From Lachnospiraceae bacterium (lineage in GTDB: Bacteria; Bacillota; Clostridia; Lachnospirales; Lachnospiraceae): a stretch of 40,149 nucleotides of DNA. Every line of letters starts with the position of its first letter. Position 1 is the first letter of the stretch. Under the pieces are notes generated by a model that was not told where the DNA came from, did not search any database, and saw only the letters and a list, made by a program, of their open reading frames with translations. Positions 1 to 6,109 of this stretch are shown in pieces. The stretch covers positions 1-40,149 of the forward strand of contig JAFQCK010000147.1 of NCBI GenBank assembly GCA_017416465.1, in the 5' to 3' direction. The translations under genes were made by a program, and so were the position numbers.

Positions 1-369
1 ACCAGAAAAGATTGTCTGCATAAAATTTCACATGAGATTATCAGCGAAAACCAAGTGATAGTTTCGGAAAATTTGCAGATAAAAAACATGGTAAAAAATC
101 ATCATTTGGCAAAGTCCATAAGTGATGTATCGTGGTATGAGCTGACAAGACAGTTAGAATATAAAGCAAAGTGGAATGGCAGGGAATATATCAAAATAGA
201 TACATTTTATGCTAGTAGCCAACTATGTTCGGCTTGCGGATACCAAAATACAGAGACAAAAGATTTATCAATAAGAGAATGGTTGTGTCCTGTTTGCGGT
301 GCAAAGCATGATAGAGACATCAATGCGGCAAAGAATATACTGGCAGAAGGATTAAGACAAATAGCATAA
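1..369 (+). CDS. tnpB: TnpB, RNA-guided nuclease of IS605-type element (C-terminal part)
   Basis: The reading frame is open from base 1, so this is the C-terminal 122 residues of a gene starting upstream; the internal GTG at 55 is not its start. Visible motifs are the RuvC-II block ENLQIKNM with the catalytic glutamate, the zinc-finger cysteine pairs CSAC and CPVC, and the RuvC-III block [10 protein letters not shown] with the final catalytic aspartate. TnpB proteins use the RNA made from their own right end to cut DNA next to a transposon-adjacent motif, which favours element retention. All catalytic and zinc residues in the visible part are intact, so nothing seen here inactivates it. The frame ends seven bases before the omega-RNA scaffold becomes recognisable. 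Confidence 0.9.
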   Translation, partial: TRKDCLHKISHEIISENQVIVSENLQIKNMVKNHHLAKSISDVSWYELTRQLEYKAKWNGREYIKIDTFYASSQLCSACGYQNTETKDLSIREWLCPVCGAKHDRDINAAKNILAEGLRQIA

Positions 370-476
370 GAAGAATAAATAGGGCAGGAACTGCCCGAAT
401 TAACGCCTGTGGAGATAGTAGGTTACGAGGTCTGCGAAGCAGGAAGCCCATTGGCTATAGACAATGGGTAGTTCAC
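1..476 (+). mobile_element. Right end of an IS605-family (IS200/IS605, TnpB-type) insertion sequence
   Basis: The window opens inside an IS605-family element. It contains the last 122 codons of tnpB and the subterminal structured right end, closing with a GAAGCCC...GGGTAGTTCAC arrangement around a 7-bp hairpin (447-453 with 462-468). This ending is characteristic of the family. The right boundary is placed at 476 because the conserved block stops there and a foreign reading frame begins at once. The left end, the TAM and any tnpA lie outside the window, so it cannot be said whether the element is complete or a tnpB-only derivative. Confidence 0.85.
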
Positions 477-496
477 TGGTGATAAGTATAAAATAA
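377..496 (+). ncRNA. omega-RNA (TnpB guide RNA) scaffold plus guide
   Basis: Immediately after tnpB lies a compact block richer in G+C than its surroundings. It has a perfect 6-bp hairpin GGGCAG-gaa-CTGCCC (382-396) and a terminal hairpin CCCATTG/CAATGGG (447-468), ending in GGGTAGTTCAC at 476. This matches the known layout of omega-RNAs, in which the transposon right end is the scaffold and the next 16-20 nt of flanking DNA are the guide. The guide here would begin at about 477 with TGGTGATAAGTATAAA. The 5' end of the RNA is not visible and may lie inside tnpB. Confidence 0.75.
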
Positions 497-882
497 AAAC
501 GGATACATGTATTTATGATATCTTAGATTGTTATAGTCAGTTCAGTTATTCAGTCGGACTTCCTGATATTACAGAAGAAAATATTTCAGAGTTCAATTTA
601 CAAGGTGAGGTTAAATACACTAAGGAAGAATTTGTTACAAAATATGAAGAAGTCCGTAGTAGCAAATTTATTACTAAAAAGGAATTTGAAGATAGTGACA
701 GTTATATTAGTATTAAAACTGTTGAGGAAGAATTTATTGATATGTATTTTGTAGGAGATAAAATATATACAAGATATAGAAAAGAAAAATTCGAGGATGA
801 AAGTTTTGATAGGGTTAGGGAAAAGTATGGTGAGATAATTTCTGAGTGGGAAATTGATTGTTATTATGTGTATGAGGAGTGA
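478..882 (+). pseudogene. 3' remnant of a gene cut by the IS605-type element
   Basis: A frame without stop codons runs from the transposon edge to a TGA at 880-882 (about 134 codons). It has no ATG or ribosome-binding site near its beginning, and its composition is coding-like with many Glu, Asp, Lys and Tyr codons (for example EEFVTKYEEV and KYGEIISEWEIDCYYVYEE). The simplest reading is the C-terminal part of a soluble acidic protein whose start was separated by the insertion. I do not recognise the family. The opposite-strand frame over the same bases is a shadow of this one. The first codons double as the presumed omega-RNA guide. Confidence 0.6.
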
Positions 883-950
883 TGTATTCACAATAATTCG
901 CGTAGCAAATGAGAATGAGTATAGTTAATTAAAAGGGGATATATTTTTAG

Positions 951-1001
951 TTGACTATATCGATATTCGATATTATAATTATAAATGTCGATTATCGATA
1001 T
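951..1001 (+). promoter_or_regulatory. padR promoter with inverted-repeat operator
   Basis: TTGACT (951-956) and TATAAT (974-979) are separated by exactly 17 bp. An inverted repeat brackets the -10 box: ATATCGATATTCGA (957-970) and the complement of 988-1001, matching at 13 of 14 positions. Both arms contain the palindrome TATCGATA. A dimeric winged-helix repressor binding here would occlude RNA polymerase. Autoregulation by the downstream PadR protein is the natural inference, as is usual for this family. Confidence 0.75.
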
Positions 1002-1015
1002 AGGAGGTGGATATA

Positions 1016-1339
1016 GTGCCACGAGAAAAATTTAAAACATTAACAGAGCAAATGTATTATATACTACTTTGTCTTAGTTCTGAGTGTTGTGGTATTGATA
1101 TTATGGACAAGGTTTCAGAATTAACAAATGGACGTGTTAAAGTTGGTTCAGGAACCTTATATAATTTATTAGAACAGTTTTTAGATGAAAAAATGATTTG
1201 TGAAACAAAGGTAGAAGGAAGAAGACGTAGTTATATTTTAACAAAAAAAGGTGAGGAAGTTTTGGAAAATGAATATACAAGGCTTCAAATTCAGATGAAG
1301 GATTATCAAAAAATATTTGAAAAAGGAATTGAAGTATGA
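1016..1339 (+). CDS. PadR-family transcriptional regulator
   Basis: This is a 107-residue winged-helix regulator. The family signature is seen in PREKFKTLTEQMYYILLCL at the N-terminus, the GSGTLYNLLEQF recognition region, and the wing segment RRRSYILTKKGEEVL, followed by a C-terminal helix used for dimerisation. GTG at 1016 is chosen as the start because AGGAGG lies at 1002-1007 with 8-nt spacing, and family members usually begin MPREKF; the earlier in-frame GTG at 1007 overlaps the ribosome-binding site. The gene overlaps the DUF2812 gene by the 4-bp ATGA junction, so the two are translationally coupled. PadR proteins of this small class commonly repress their own operon with a DUF2812 membrane partner and respond to small hydrophobic molecules or envelope stress. 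The inducer here is unknown. Confidence 0.9.
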   Translation: MPREKFKTLTEQMYYILLCLSSECCGIDIMDKVSELTNGRVKVGSGTLYNLLEQFLDEKMICETKVEGRRRSYILTKKGEEVLENEYTRLQIQMKDYQKIFEKGIEV

Positions 1340-2562
1340 AAGAAAAGAAAATTACATTTAGACAATTTATGTTTTTTGACCGTAGTGGTATAAAAAAATA
1401 TATGGAAAAGATGGCAAGACTGGGTTGGCTTTTGAAAAAAATTAATATATTTGGTTATGAATTTAAACGAATAGAACCTAAAGAAATAAAATTTGCAGTA
1501 ACTTATTTTAGTGATGGAACTAAAGATAATGAAAATCTCTCTGAAAAAGAATTGGAATATAAGGAGTTCTGTGAGTATTCCGGTTGGAAGTTTGTAGCTA
1601 AAAAAGGGAAAATGCAGATATATTGTAATGAAAATATAAATCCTGTCGAGCTTGAAACAGATGCAGTTGTAGAGGTTGAAACAATTCATAATACTATGAA
1701 GAATAGTTTTTTAAGAGCATATTATGTGATGATTATATTAGGGCTTATAAATATAATAGGCTGGTTTGTAGACATATTAGAAAATACGATTTCAGTATTA
1801 ATGGATAACTTTAGGTTTATAGGTGCATTATGTGGATTATTTCAAATAGTAATTGGTATTATAGGATTAGCAGTATATTATACATGGTACAAAAAAGCTA
1901 AGAGAAAAGCAGAGTTTGATGGTAGATTTGTTGAAACAAAGGGTGCAGGAAATGTTGAGATTGGTATGTTTGCTATTTTTATAATTTTATTAATTGGAAG
2001 TATTGGTTTTAGTTTTATAAAATTGAAAGAAAGCGACAGAAAACCGGTAGATACATATGTTAGTAATGGTGTTGAATATGAAATTTTTAAAGACGATGTA
2101 CCATTAACTTCATCTGATATATGGGAGGTAGACAAAGAGTATTATTCTTCTAAGGTTACAGAATATTCTTCGATATTTGCTAATGTATATGATATTGAAG
2201 AAAATGTTATATATAATTCTGAAGAATCGTTAGATTATCCTAATATTAATTATCGTATAACAGAATTTAAGGTTTCAGGGATTAAGAATTTATGGCTTGA
2301 AGATTTATTAAAAGAGTATAATGAAAAAAGCATTCCTAAAGGAAATAATCTGCATTTGTTTTGTGATTATGTTGTAGAAATTGAAAATGAAGTATGGAAA
2401 GCAGAAAAGGTATACAGACAAGGTAGTTCATTAAGTGGTGGGGCTACAAATGGATATATCATATGTTGGGAAGATAAGATTCTTGAGATTAAATTTTCGG
2501 TATTAGGGGAAGTTGAAGATGAGATAATTAAGAAGGTTGTTGAGAAATTTAAAGATTGGTGA
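1336..2562 (+). CDS. DUF2812-domain membrane protein
   Basis: A 408-residue protein whose first ~115 residues match the DUF2812 module (FRQFMFFDRSGIKKYMEKMARLGW... with the conserved 'GW' and YEF elements). Three hydrophobic segments follow: around residues 128-150 (AYYVMIILGLINIIGWFV), 160-186 and 208-228. The remaining ~180 residues form a soluble domain, presumably outside or at the membrane face. DUF2812 genes are regularly partnered with padR genes, and here the start codon overlaps the padR stop. The function of DUF2812 is not established; a role as sensor or effector in an envelope-stress circuit with PadR is inference. The operon has its own promoter and terminator and no other genes. 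Confidence 0.85.
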   Translation: MKEKKITFRQFMFFDRSGIKKYMEKMARLGWLLKKINIFGYEFKRIEPKEIKFAVTYFSDGTKDNENLSEKELEYKEFCEYSGWKFVAKKGKMQIYCNENINPVELETDAVVEVETIHNTMKNSFLRAYYVMIILGLINIIGWFVDILENTISVLMDNFRFIGALCGLFQIVIGIIGLAVYYTWYKKAKRKAEFDGRFVETKGAGNVEIGMFAIFIILLIGSIGFSFIKLKESDRKPVDTYVSNGVEYEIFKDDVPLTSSDIWEVDKEYYSSKVTEYSSIFANVYDIEENVIYNSEESLDYPNINYRITEFKVSGIKNLWLEDLLKEYNEKSIPKGNNLHLFCDYVVEIENEVWKAEKVYRQGSSLSGGATNGYIICWEDKILEIKFSVLGEVEDEIIKKVVEKFKDW

Positions 2563-2600
2563 TAACTGTTTATTAGGAAATTGAATGAATATTAAAAAGG

Positions 2601-2629
2601 AAAAGTACTAAGAAATTAGTGCTTTTTTT
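2601..2629 (+). terminator. Rho-independent terminator of padR-DUF2812 operon
   Basis: The stem AGTACTAA (2604-2611) pairs with TTAGTGCT (2616-2623), with one G-U pair, around a GAAA tetraloop. It is extended by A-U pairs and followed by a run of seven T. Confidence 0.85.
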
Positions 2630-2677
2630 GTTGTAATAACTTAATAAGAATAAATGCAAATGCAACATAATAAAAAG

Positions 2678-2706
2678 TTGACAATGGGTAAAGAAAAAGA
2701 TATAAT
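2678..2706 (+). promoter_or_regulatory. Consensus sigma-A promoter
   Basis: TTGACA (2678-2683) and TATAAT (2701-2706), both perfect hexamers, are 17 bp apart. The promoter lies about 120 bp upstream of the nuclease-like gene and behind the previous terminator, so it most likely drives that gene. Confidence 0.8.
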
Positions 2707-2830
2707 AACATAAAGCTAGCATGTTGTATAAGATGAATAAGTAATTCGGATATATTGTAGAATCATATTGAAGAAGTATAAGTGTTAAAACATTATATGG
2801 GTTATGAATTGACTAGGAGGAGAAAAATAT

Positions 2831-3883
2831 TTGATAACGAAGAGTACTATATTAGCGAAGGATATAGAATTACAGGAATATAAAGTAAAACTAGATAGTT
2901 TATGTAAGAAGATATTGTCTAATAAGATAATTCTTGCATGGATTATGAAGAATACTATGAAAGAGTATGAAAATTATGAGGTTTCAGATATTGCAGGAGA
3001 ATTCATAGAAGGAATACCAAAGATATCAAAGGTATCATTACATAGAGATGAAATGAATGATGTAGTCGAAGATACCGAGAACTATGTTGATGAAAGAATA
3101 ACTGGTCGGAATACGGAAGATGTAACGGTAAATGAAGGCAGAGCGACATTTGATATATTTTATACTTCTGTAGTACCTAATAAGACTAATGAAAGATATG
3201 AAACAAAGTTTAAAGAAGCACAATGGATAAAGCATTATGTTAATGTAGAGCCACAGAATAATTATTTTCCAGGTTATCCGATTGTGAAAAGAGGAGTTTA
3301 TTACAGTTGTAGGATGATATCTTCGCAGTACCAGAAGGAATTTAAAAAGTCAGATTATGCAAAAATAAAGAAAGTATATTCAGTGTGGGTGTGTACAAAT
3401 CCACCTAAGTATATACAAAACAGCATAACAAAATATTGGATTCATGAAGAGAATGTAGTGGGAAATGTAAAGAAAAACAATAATGACTATGATTTGTTAA
3501 ATGTTATTATTATATGTATTGGAGATTTAACAGATAAGGAAAGTTATAAAAAAACGAATAATAAGTTACTGAAACTGTTGAATGTATTATTATCTAAATC
3601 GTTGTCAGTGAGAGAGAAAAAGGAATTGCTAGTTAGTGAATTTAGCATACCAATGACAGTGGAAATGGAAGGAGAGATTGAGGAAATGTGTGATTATAGT
3701 GATGGAATAGAAAGAATAGGTTATGAGAAAGGGATAGAGCAAGGGATGGAGCAAGGTAAAACTACCGGAATCAGACAATCAATATTGAATTTAATGAAGA
3801 CAATGAATGTGTCAATATCAGAGTCTATGGATATGCTGATGATTCCCGAAGAAGAAAGAGAAAGATATATGAATATGATGTAG
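2831..3883 (+). CDS. Rpn-like PD-(D/E)XK nuclease family protein ('putative transposase')
   Basis: This 350-residue protein belongs to the PD-(D/E)XK nuclease/Rpn-like family common in Lachnospiraceae. Recognisable blocks are the N-terminal LSNKIILAWIMKNTMKEYENYEV, the nuclease core GRATFDIFYTSV with the catalytic Asp, VNVEPQNNYFPGYP with the Glu-x-Gln element, then RGVYYSCRMISSQY and YSVWVCTNPP. The C-terminus carries the short repeat EQGMEQG typical of Rpn relatives and a helical tail. The start is TTG at 2831, supported by an AGGAGG at 2815-2820 and the lack of any ATG in a suitable place. The gene is alone behind a perfect promoter, without inverted repeats or a partner transposase. Rpn proteins of Escherichia coli promote RecA-independent recombination as DNA endonucleases. 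Whether this one cuts DNA is inference from the intact core residues. Confidence 0.8.
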   Translation: MITKSTILAKDIELQEYKVKLDSLCKKILSNKIILAWIMKNTMKEYENYEVSDIAGEFIEGIPKISKVSLHRDEMNDVVEDTENYVDERITGRNTEDVTVNEGRATFDIFYTSVVPNKTNERYETKFKEAQWIKHYVNVEPQNNYFPGYPIVKRGVYYSCRMISSQYQKEFKKSDYAKIKKVYSVWVCTNPPKYIQNSITKYWIHEENVVGNVKKNNNDYDLLNVIIICIGDLTDKESYKKTNNKLLKLLNVLLSKSLSVREKKELLVSEFSIPMTVEMEGEIEEMCDYSDGIERIGYEKGIEQGMEQGKTTGIRQSILNLMKTMNVSISESMDMLMIPEEERERYMNMM

Positions 3884-3950
3884 AAATAAAGTATAAAAAA
3901 ATTCAGTTGTTGCAAATTCTACAACATCTAATACACTGTATAAAATAGTA

Positions 3951-3980
3951 TTGTTAAAATCCGAGTACATATGCTATTAT
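3951..3980 (+). promoter_or_regulatory. Possible promoter for the DUF1015-fur pair
   Basis: TTGTTA (3951-3956) and TATTAT (3975-3980) with an 18-bp spacer lie about 90 bp before the DUF1015 start. It is the best candidate in this gap, but neither box is perfect. Confidence 0.45.
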
Positions 3981-4071
3981 AGTTAGGAATAATATATAAA
4001 TAATTTGTGTACATGATTATCTGACTAGAGTACATAAATAAGAACTATCAAAGTACGAAAGGAAAAATATT

Positions 4072-5307
4072 ATGGCAACAATAAAAGCATTTGAATGTAT
4101 AAAACCAACTAAAGAGCTTGCAAGTGAAGTAGCAGCACTTCCTTATGATGTATATAATAGAGAGGAAGCCCTAGAGGCAGTTAAAGGAAAAGAATATTCA
4201 TTTTTAAGAATTGACAGAGCAGAGACACAGTTTGATGCAAGCGTTAGTACTTATGATGACAGAGTATATGCAAAGGCTAAAGAATTATTAGATGAGATGA
4301 GAGATAAAGGTGTATATGTTAAGTCTGATAAGAAGTGCTATTACATATATGAGCTTACAATGAATGGAAGAACTCAGACAGGTATTGTAGCTTGTGCAAG
4401 TATTGATGATTATTTAAATAATGTAATTAAGAAGCATGAGAATACAAGAGAAGAAAAAGAGATTGACAGAATCAGACACGTTGATACTTGTAGTGCGCAG
4501 ACAGGACCTATCTTTTTGGCTTATAGAAGAAATGATGTAATTAATGACATTATTACTAACGTTAAGAATAATGAACCTATATTTGATTTTGTATCAGATG
4601 ATGATATCAAACATGTGGGATATATTGTTGATGACGAGAATTACATTGCAACAATCGAAAGTGAATTTGCAAAGATTAATGAAATATATATTGCAGACGG
4701 ACATCACAGAGCGACATCGGCTGTAAAGGTTGGAATTAAGAGAAGAAATGAGAATCCTGATTACCATGGAAGAGAAGAATTTAATTATTTTCTTTCAGTA
4801 TTATTCCAGGAACAGGAATTAATGATAATGCCTTATAACAGAGTAGTTAAGGATTTAAATGGAAATACTAATGAAGAATTTATTGAAAAGGTTTCAGAAT
4901 GTTTTGATATTGAGAATGTAGGTGCTAATCCATATGAGCCTAAGACTAAAGCAGAAGTGGGAATGTATCTTGATGGAGAATGGTATTGCCTTAAAGCTAA
5001 AGAAAACATTTTAAGTGATGATGCGGTTGATGGATTAGATGTATCAATTTTACAGGATAATGTGTTAAATCCTATACTTGGAATTGTTGACCCAAGAACA
5101 GATAACAGAATTGATTTCATTGGTGGAATCAGAGGCATGAAAGAATTAGAGAGAAGATGCGCACTCGATATGAAGGTTGCATTCGCTATGTATCCTACTT
5201 CTATTCAGGAATTATTTGATGTGGCAGATGCAGGAAAACTTATGCCACCTAAATCAACATGGTTTGAGCCAAAATTAAGGAGTGGATTATTTATTCATGA
5301 GATATAA
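4072..5307 (+). CDS. DUF1015 family protein
   Basis: A 411-residue cytoplasmic protein that matches DUF1015 (COG4198) over its full length. Visible family blocks are ALPYDV (residues 23-28), IKKHENTR (119-126), and IADGHHRATSA (207-217). The DGHHR motif resembles the nucleotide-binding/kinase motif of ParB/sulfiredoxin-fold proteins such as the serine kinases SerK and SbnI. That link is an inference from motif likeness, and DUF1015 genes are often found near serA/serC in other Firmicutes. Here the partner is a Fur-family regulator whose start codon lies 11 bp inside this gene, so the two are co-transcribed and probably translationally coupled. No membrane segment or signal peptide is seen. 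The biochemical role is not established. Confidence 0.85.
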   Translation: MATIKAFECIKPTKELASEVAALPYDVYNREEALEAVKGKEYSFLRIDRAETQFDASVSTYDDRVYAKAKELLDEMRDKGVYVKSDKKCYYIYELTMNGRTQTGIVACASIDDYLNNVIKKHENTREEKEIDRIRHVDTCSAQTGPIFLAYRRNDVINDIITNVKNNEPIFDFVSDDDIKHVGYIVDDENYIATIESEFAKINEIYIADGHHRATSAVKVGIKRRNENPDYHGREEFNYFLSVLFQEQELMIMPYNRVVKDLNGNTNEEFIEKVSECFDIENVGANPYEPKTKAEVGMYLDGEWYCLKAKENILSDDAVDGLDVSILQDNVLNPILGIVDPRTDNRIDFIGGIRGMKELERRCALDMKVAFAMYPTSIQELFDVADAGKLMPPKSTWFEPKLRSGLFIHEI

Positions 5308-5710
5308 TACTAAACAGCGAGAACTTATTTTAAAATATTTGTCTGAATCAGAAGGAAAGCATATAAAGGCAGATGAGATACTTGAATATCTTAAGAAAAA
5401 TGATACGCCGGTAGGGAAGTCTACGGTTTACAGATATCTTGATAATCTTATGGAACAGAATCTGATTAGAAAGTATACTGTAGAAGATGGACAAGGGGCG
5501 TGTTATCAGTATCTTGGAAGTGAAGGTCATAATCATTGCAAGGAGCATTATCATCTTAAGTGCAGTAAATGTGGAGAACTTTTTCATGTGTCATGTGAAT
5601 TTATGGATGAGATAAGTGCACATATATTAGAACATCATGGGTTTACTGTGGATAACTCCAAAACAGTTTTTTATGGGATTTGTAAAAAGTGTAAATTACA
5701 GATTGTGTAA
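5297..5710 (+). CDS. zur: Fur-family metalloregulator, probably Zur
   Basis: A 137-residue Fur-family protein. The N-terminal winged helix contains GKSTVYRYLDNLMEQNLIRKY (residues 40-60), and the C-terminal dimerisation half holds two structural zinc CxxC pairs, C89/C92 and C129/C132. Between them is a His/Cys-dense sensing segment (H78, H80, C81, H84, H86), an arrangement seen in Zur proteins. ATG at 5297 is preferred over the upstream GTG at 5282 because it gives the usual N-terminus (MRYNTKQRELIL); the Shine-Dalgarno-like AGGAG lies about 14 nt upstream. The gene overlaps DUF1015 by 11 bp. The zinc-type ABC transporter genes follow 400 bp downstream with 7-1-7 palindromes in their promoter, which supports zinc regulation. 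PerR- or Mur-like specificity cannot be excluded from sequence alone. Confidence 0.8.
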   Translation: MRYNTKQRELILKYLSESEGKHIKADEILEYLKKNDTPVGKSTVYRYLDNLMEQNLIRKYTVEDGQGACYQYLGSEGHNHCKEHYHLKCSKCGELFHVSCEFMDEISAHILEHHGFTVDNSKTVFYGICKKCKLQIV

Positions 5711-5741
5711 AAGAGTGAATGTAGTATTGATGTTGGATACA

Positions 5742-5770
5742 TTGAAAAGTAATCGATAGAATGGTATAAT
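5742..5770 (+). promoter_or_regulatory. Promoter upstream of a small ORF
   Basis: TTGAAA (5742-5747) and a perfect TATAAT (5765-5770) are 17 bp apart, about 50 bp before a 21-codon ORF with an excellent ribosome-binding site. Confidence 0.6.
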
Positions 5771-5819
5771 ATATGTAGATATAAATTGTGTATCATGTAT
5801 GAAAAAGGAGGGTTTCACT

Positions 5820-5885
5820 ATGTTAGCAGCAGTAAAAGGAAGAGTACAGGGGAACACAGTGCTAATATTTGTTTTTGACGAATGA
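5820..5885 (+). CDS. 21-codon ORF, probably a decayed antitoxin-like gene
   Basis: ATG at 5820 follows AAGGAGGG by seven bases and reads MLAAVKGRVQGNTVLIFVFDE before TGA. The first 16 residues resemble the N-terminus of small antitoxin-like proteins of Lachnospiraceae, which typically open MLAAVKG-x-(V/Y)-x-GN-x-V and then continue for ~60 more residues. Here the frame breaks right after that motif, and no convincing continuation exists in the other frames. With its own promoter and ribosome-binding site it is probably expressed. It is either a remnant of the longer gene or a true short peptide. Confidence 0.4.
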   Translation: MLAAVKGRVQGNTVLIFVFDE

Positions 5886-5950
5886 TAAGTAGTTAAGACA
5901 ATTTAAGGAAATAAACTGTATTACAGTTGAAGAATTATAGTGAATTATAA

Positions 5951-5971
5951 AAATGAAACTCAGTTTCATTT
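5951..5971 (+). promoter_or_regulatory. Candidate Zur operator 1 (7-1-7 palindrome)
   Basis: TGAAACTcAGTTTCA at 5954-5968 is a perfect 7-1-7 inverted repeat, extended by AAA/TTT on the flanks. The 7-1-7 layout is the standard Fur-family operator form, and an identical half-site occurs in operator 2. It lies just upstream of the -35 box of the znu promoter. The one-base spacer makes it unsuitable as an RNA hairpin, so a DNA operator is the better reading. Confidence 0.7.
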
Positions 5972-5976
5972 TTTGA

Positions 5977-6005
5977 TTGACATGATATAAAAAAAAGATT
6001 AATAT
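5977..6005 (+). promoter_or_regulatory. znu operon promoter
   Basis: A perfect -35 TTGACA (5977-5982) and TAATAT (6000-6005) are 17 bp apart. The promoter sits exactly between the two palindromic operators, so a metal-loaded regulator on either or both would block initiation. Confidence 0.75.
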
Positions 6006-6050
6006 AAACAAGTGTAAATTGAAACTTAGTTTCAGTTTATGCTTGTTTTT
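6006..6050 (+). promoter_or_regulatory. Candidate Zur operator 2 inside a long leader hairpin
   Basis: TGAAACTtAGTTTCA (6020-6034) repeats the operator 1 half-sites exactly. It is the centre of a larger symmetry around base 6027: AAACAAG (6006-6012) pairs with CTTGTTT (6042-6048), and TAAA (6015-6018) with TTTA (6036-6039). The transcript would start near its left arm and carry most of a 43-nt hairpin followed by a short T run (6046-6050). The site may therefore act both as DNA operator and as an RNA terminator or stability hairpin. The operator part is well supported; the RNA role is inference. Confidence 0.65.
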
Positions 6051-6109
6051 AATTATAGTTAAAACTTTATGTAAATAGTATAAAAAATAACAACAAAAAG
6101 AGGATTATT

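Noticed and set aside
598-891. A 97-codon minus-strand frame opposite the truncated gene
   Set aside because: Its composition (Phe, Ile, Asn, Leu strings) is what the antisense of a Glu/Lys/Tyr-rich gene gives, it has no ribosome-binding site, and the plus-strand frame is more protein-like.
5951-5971. Terminator at the first znu palindrome, given the following T run
   Set aside because: The symmetric centre is a single base, too tight for an RNA loop without breaking stem pairs, and an identical 15-bp site recurs at 6020-6034; a DNA operator explains it better.
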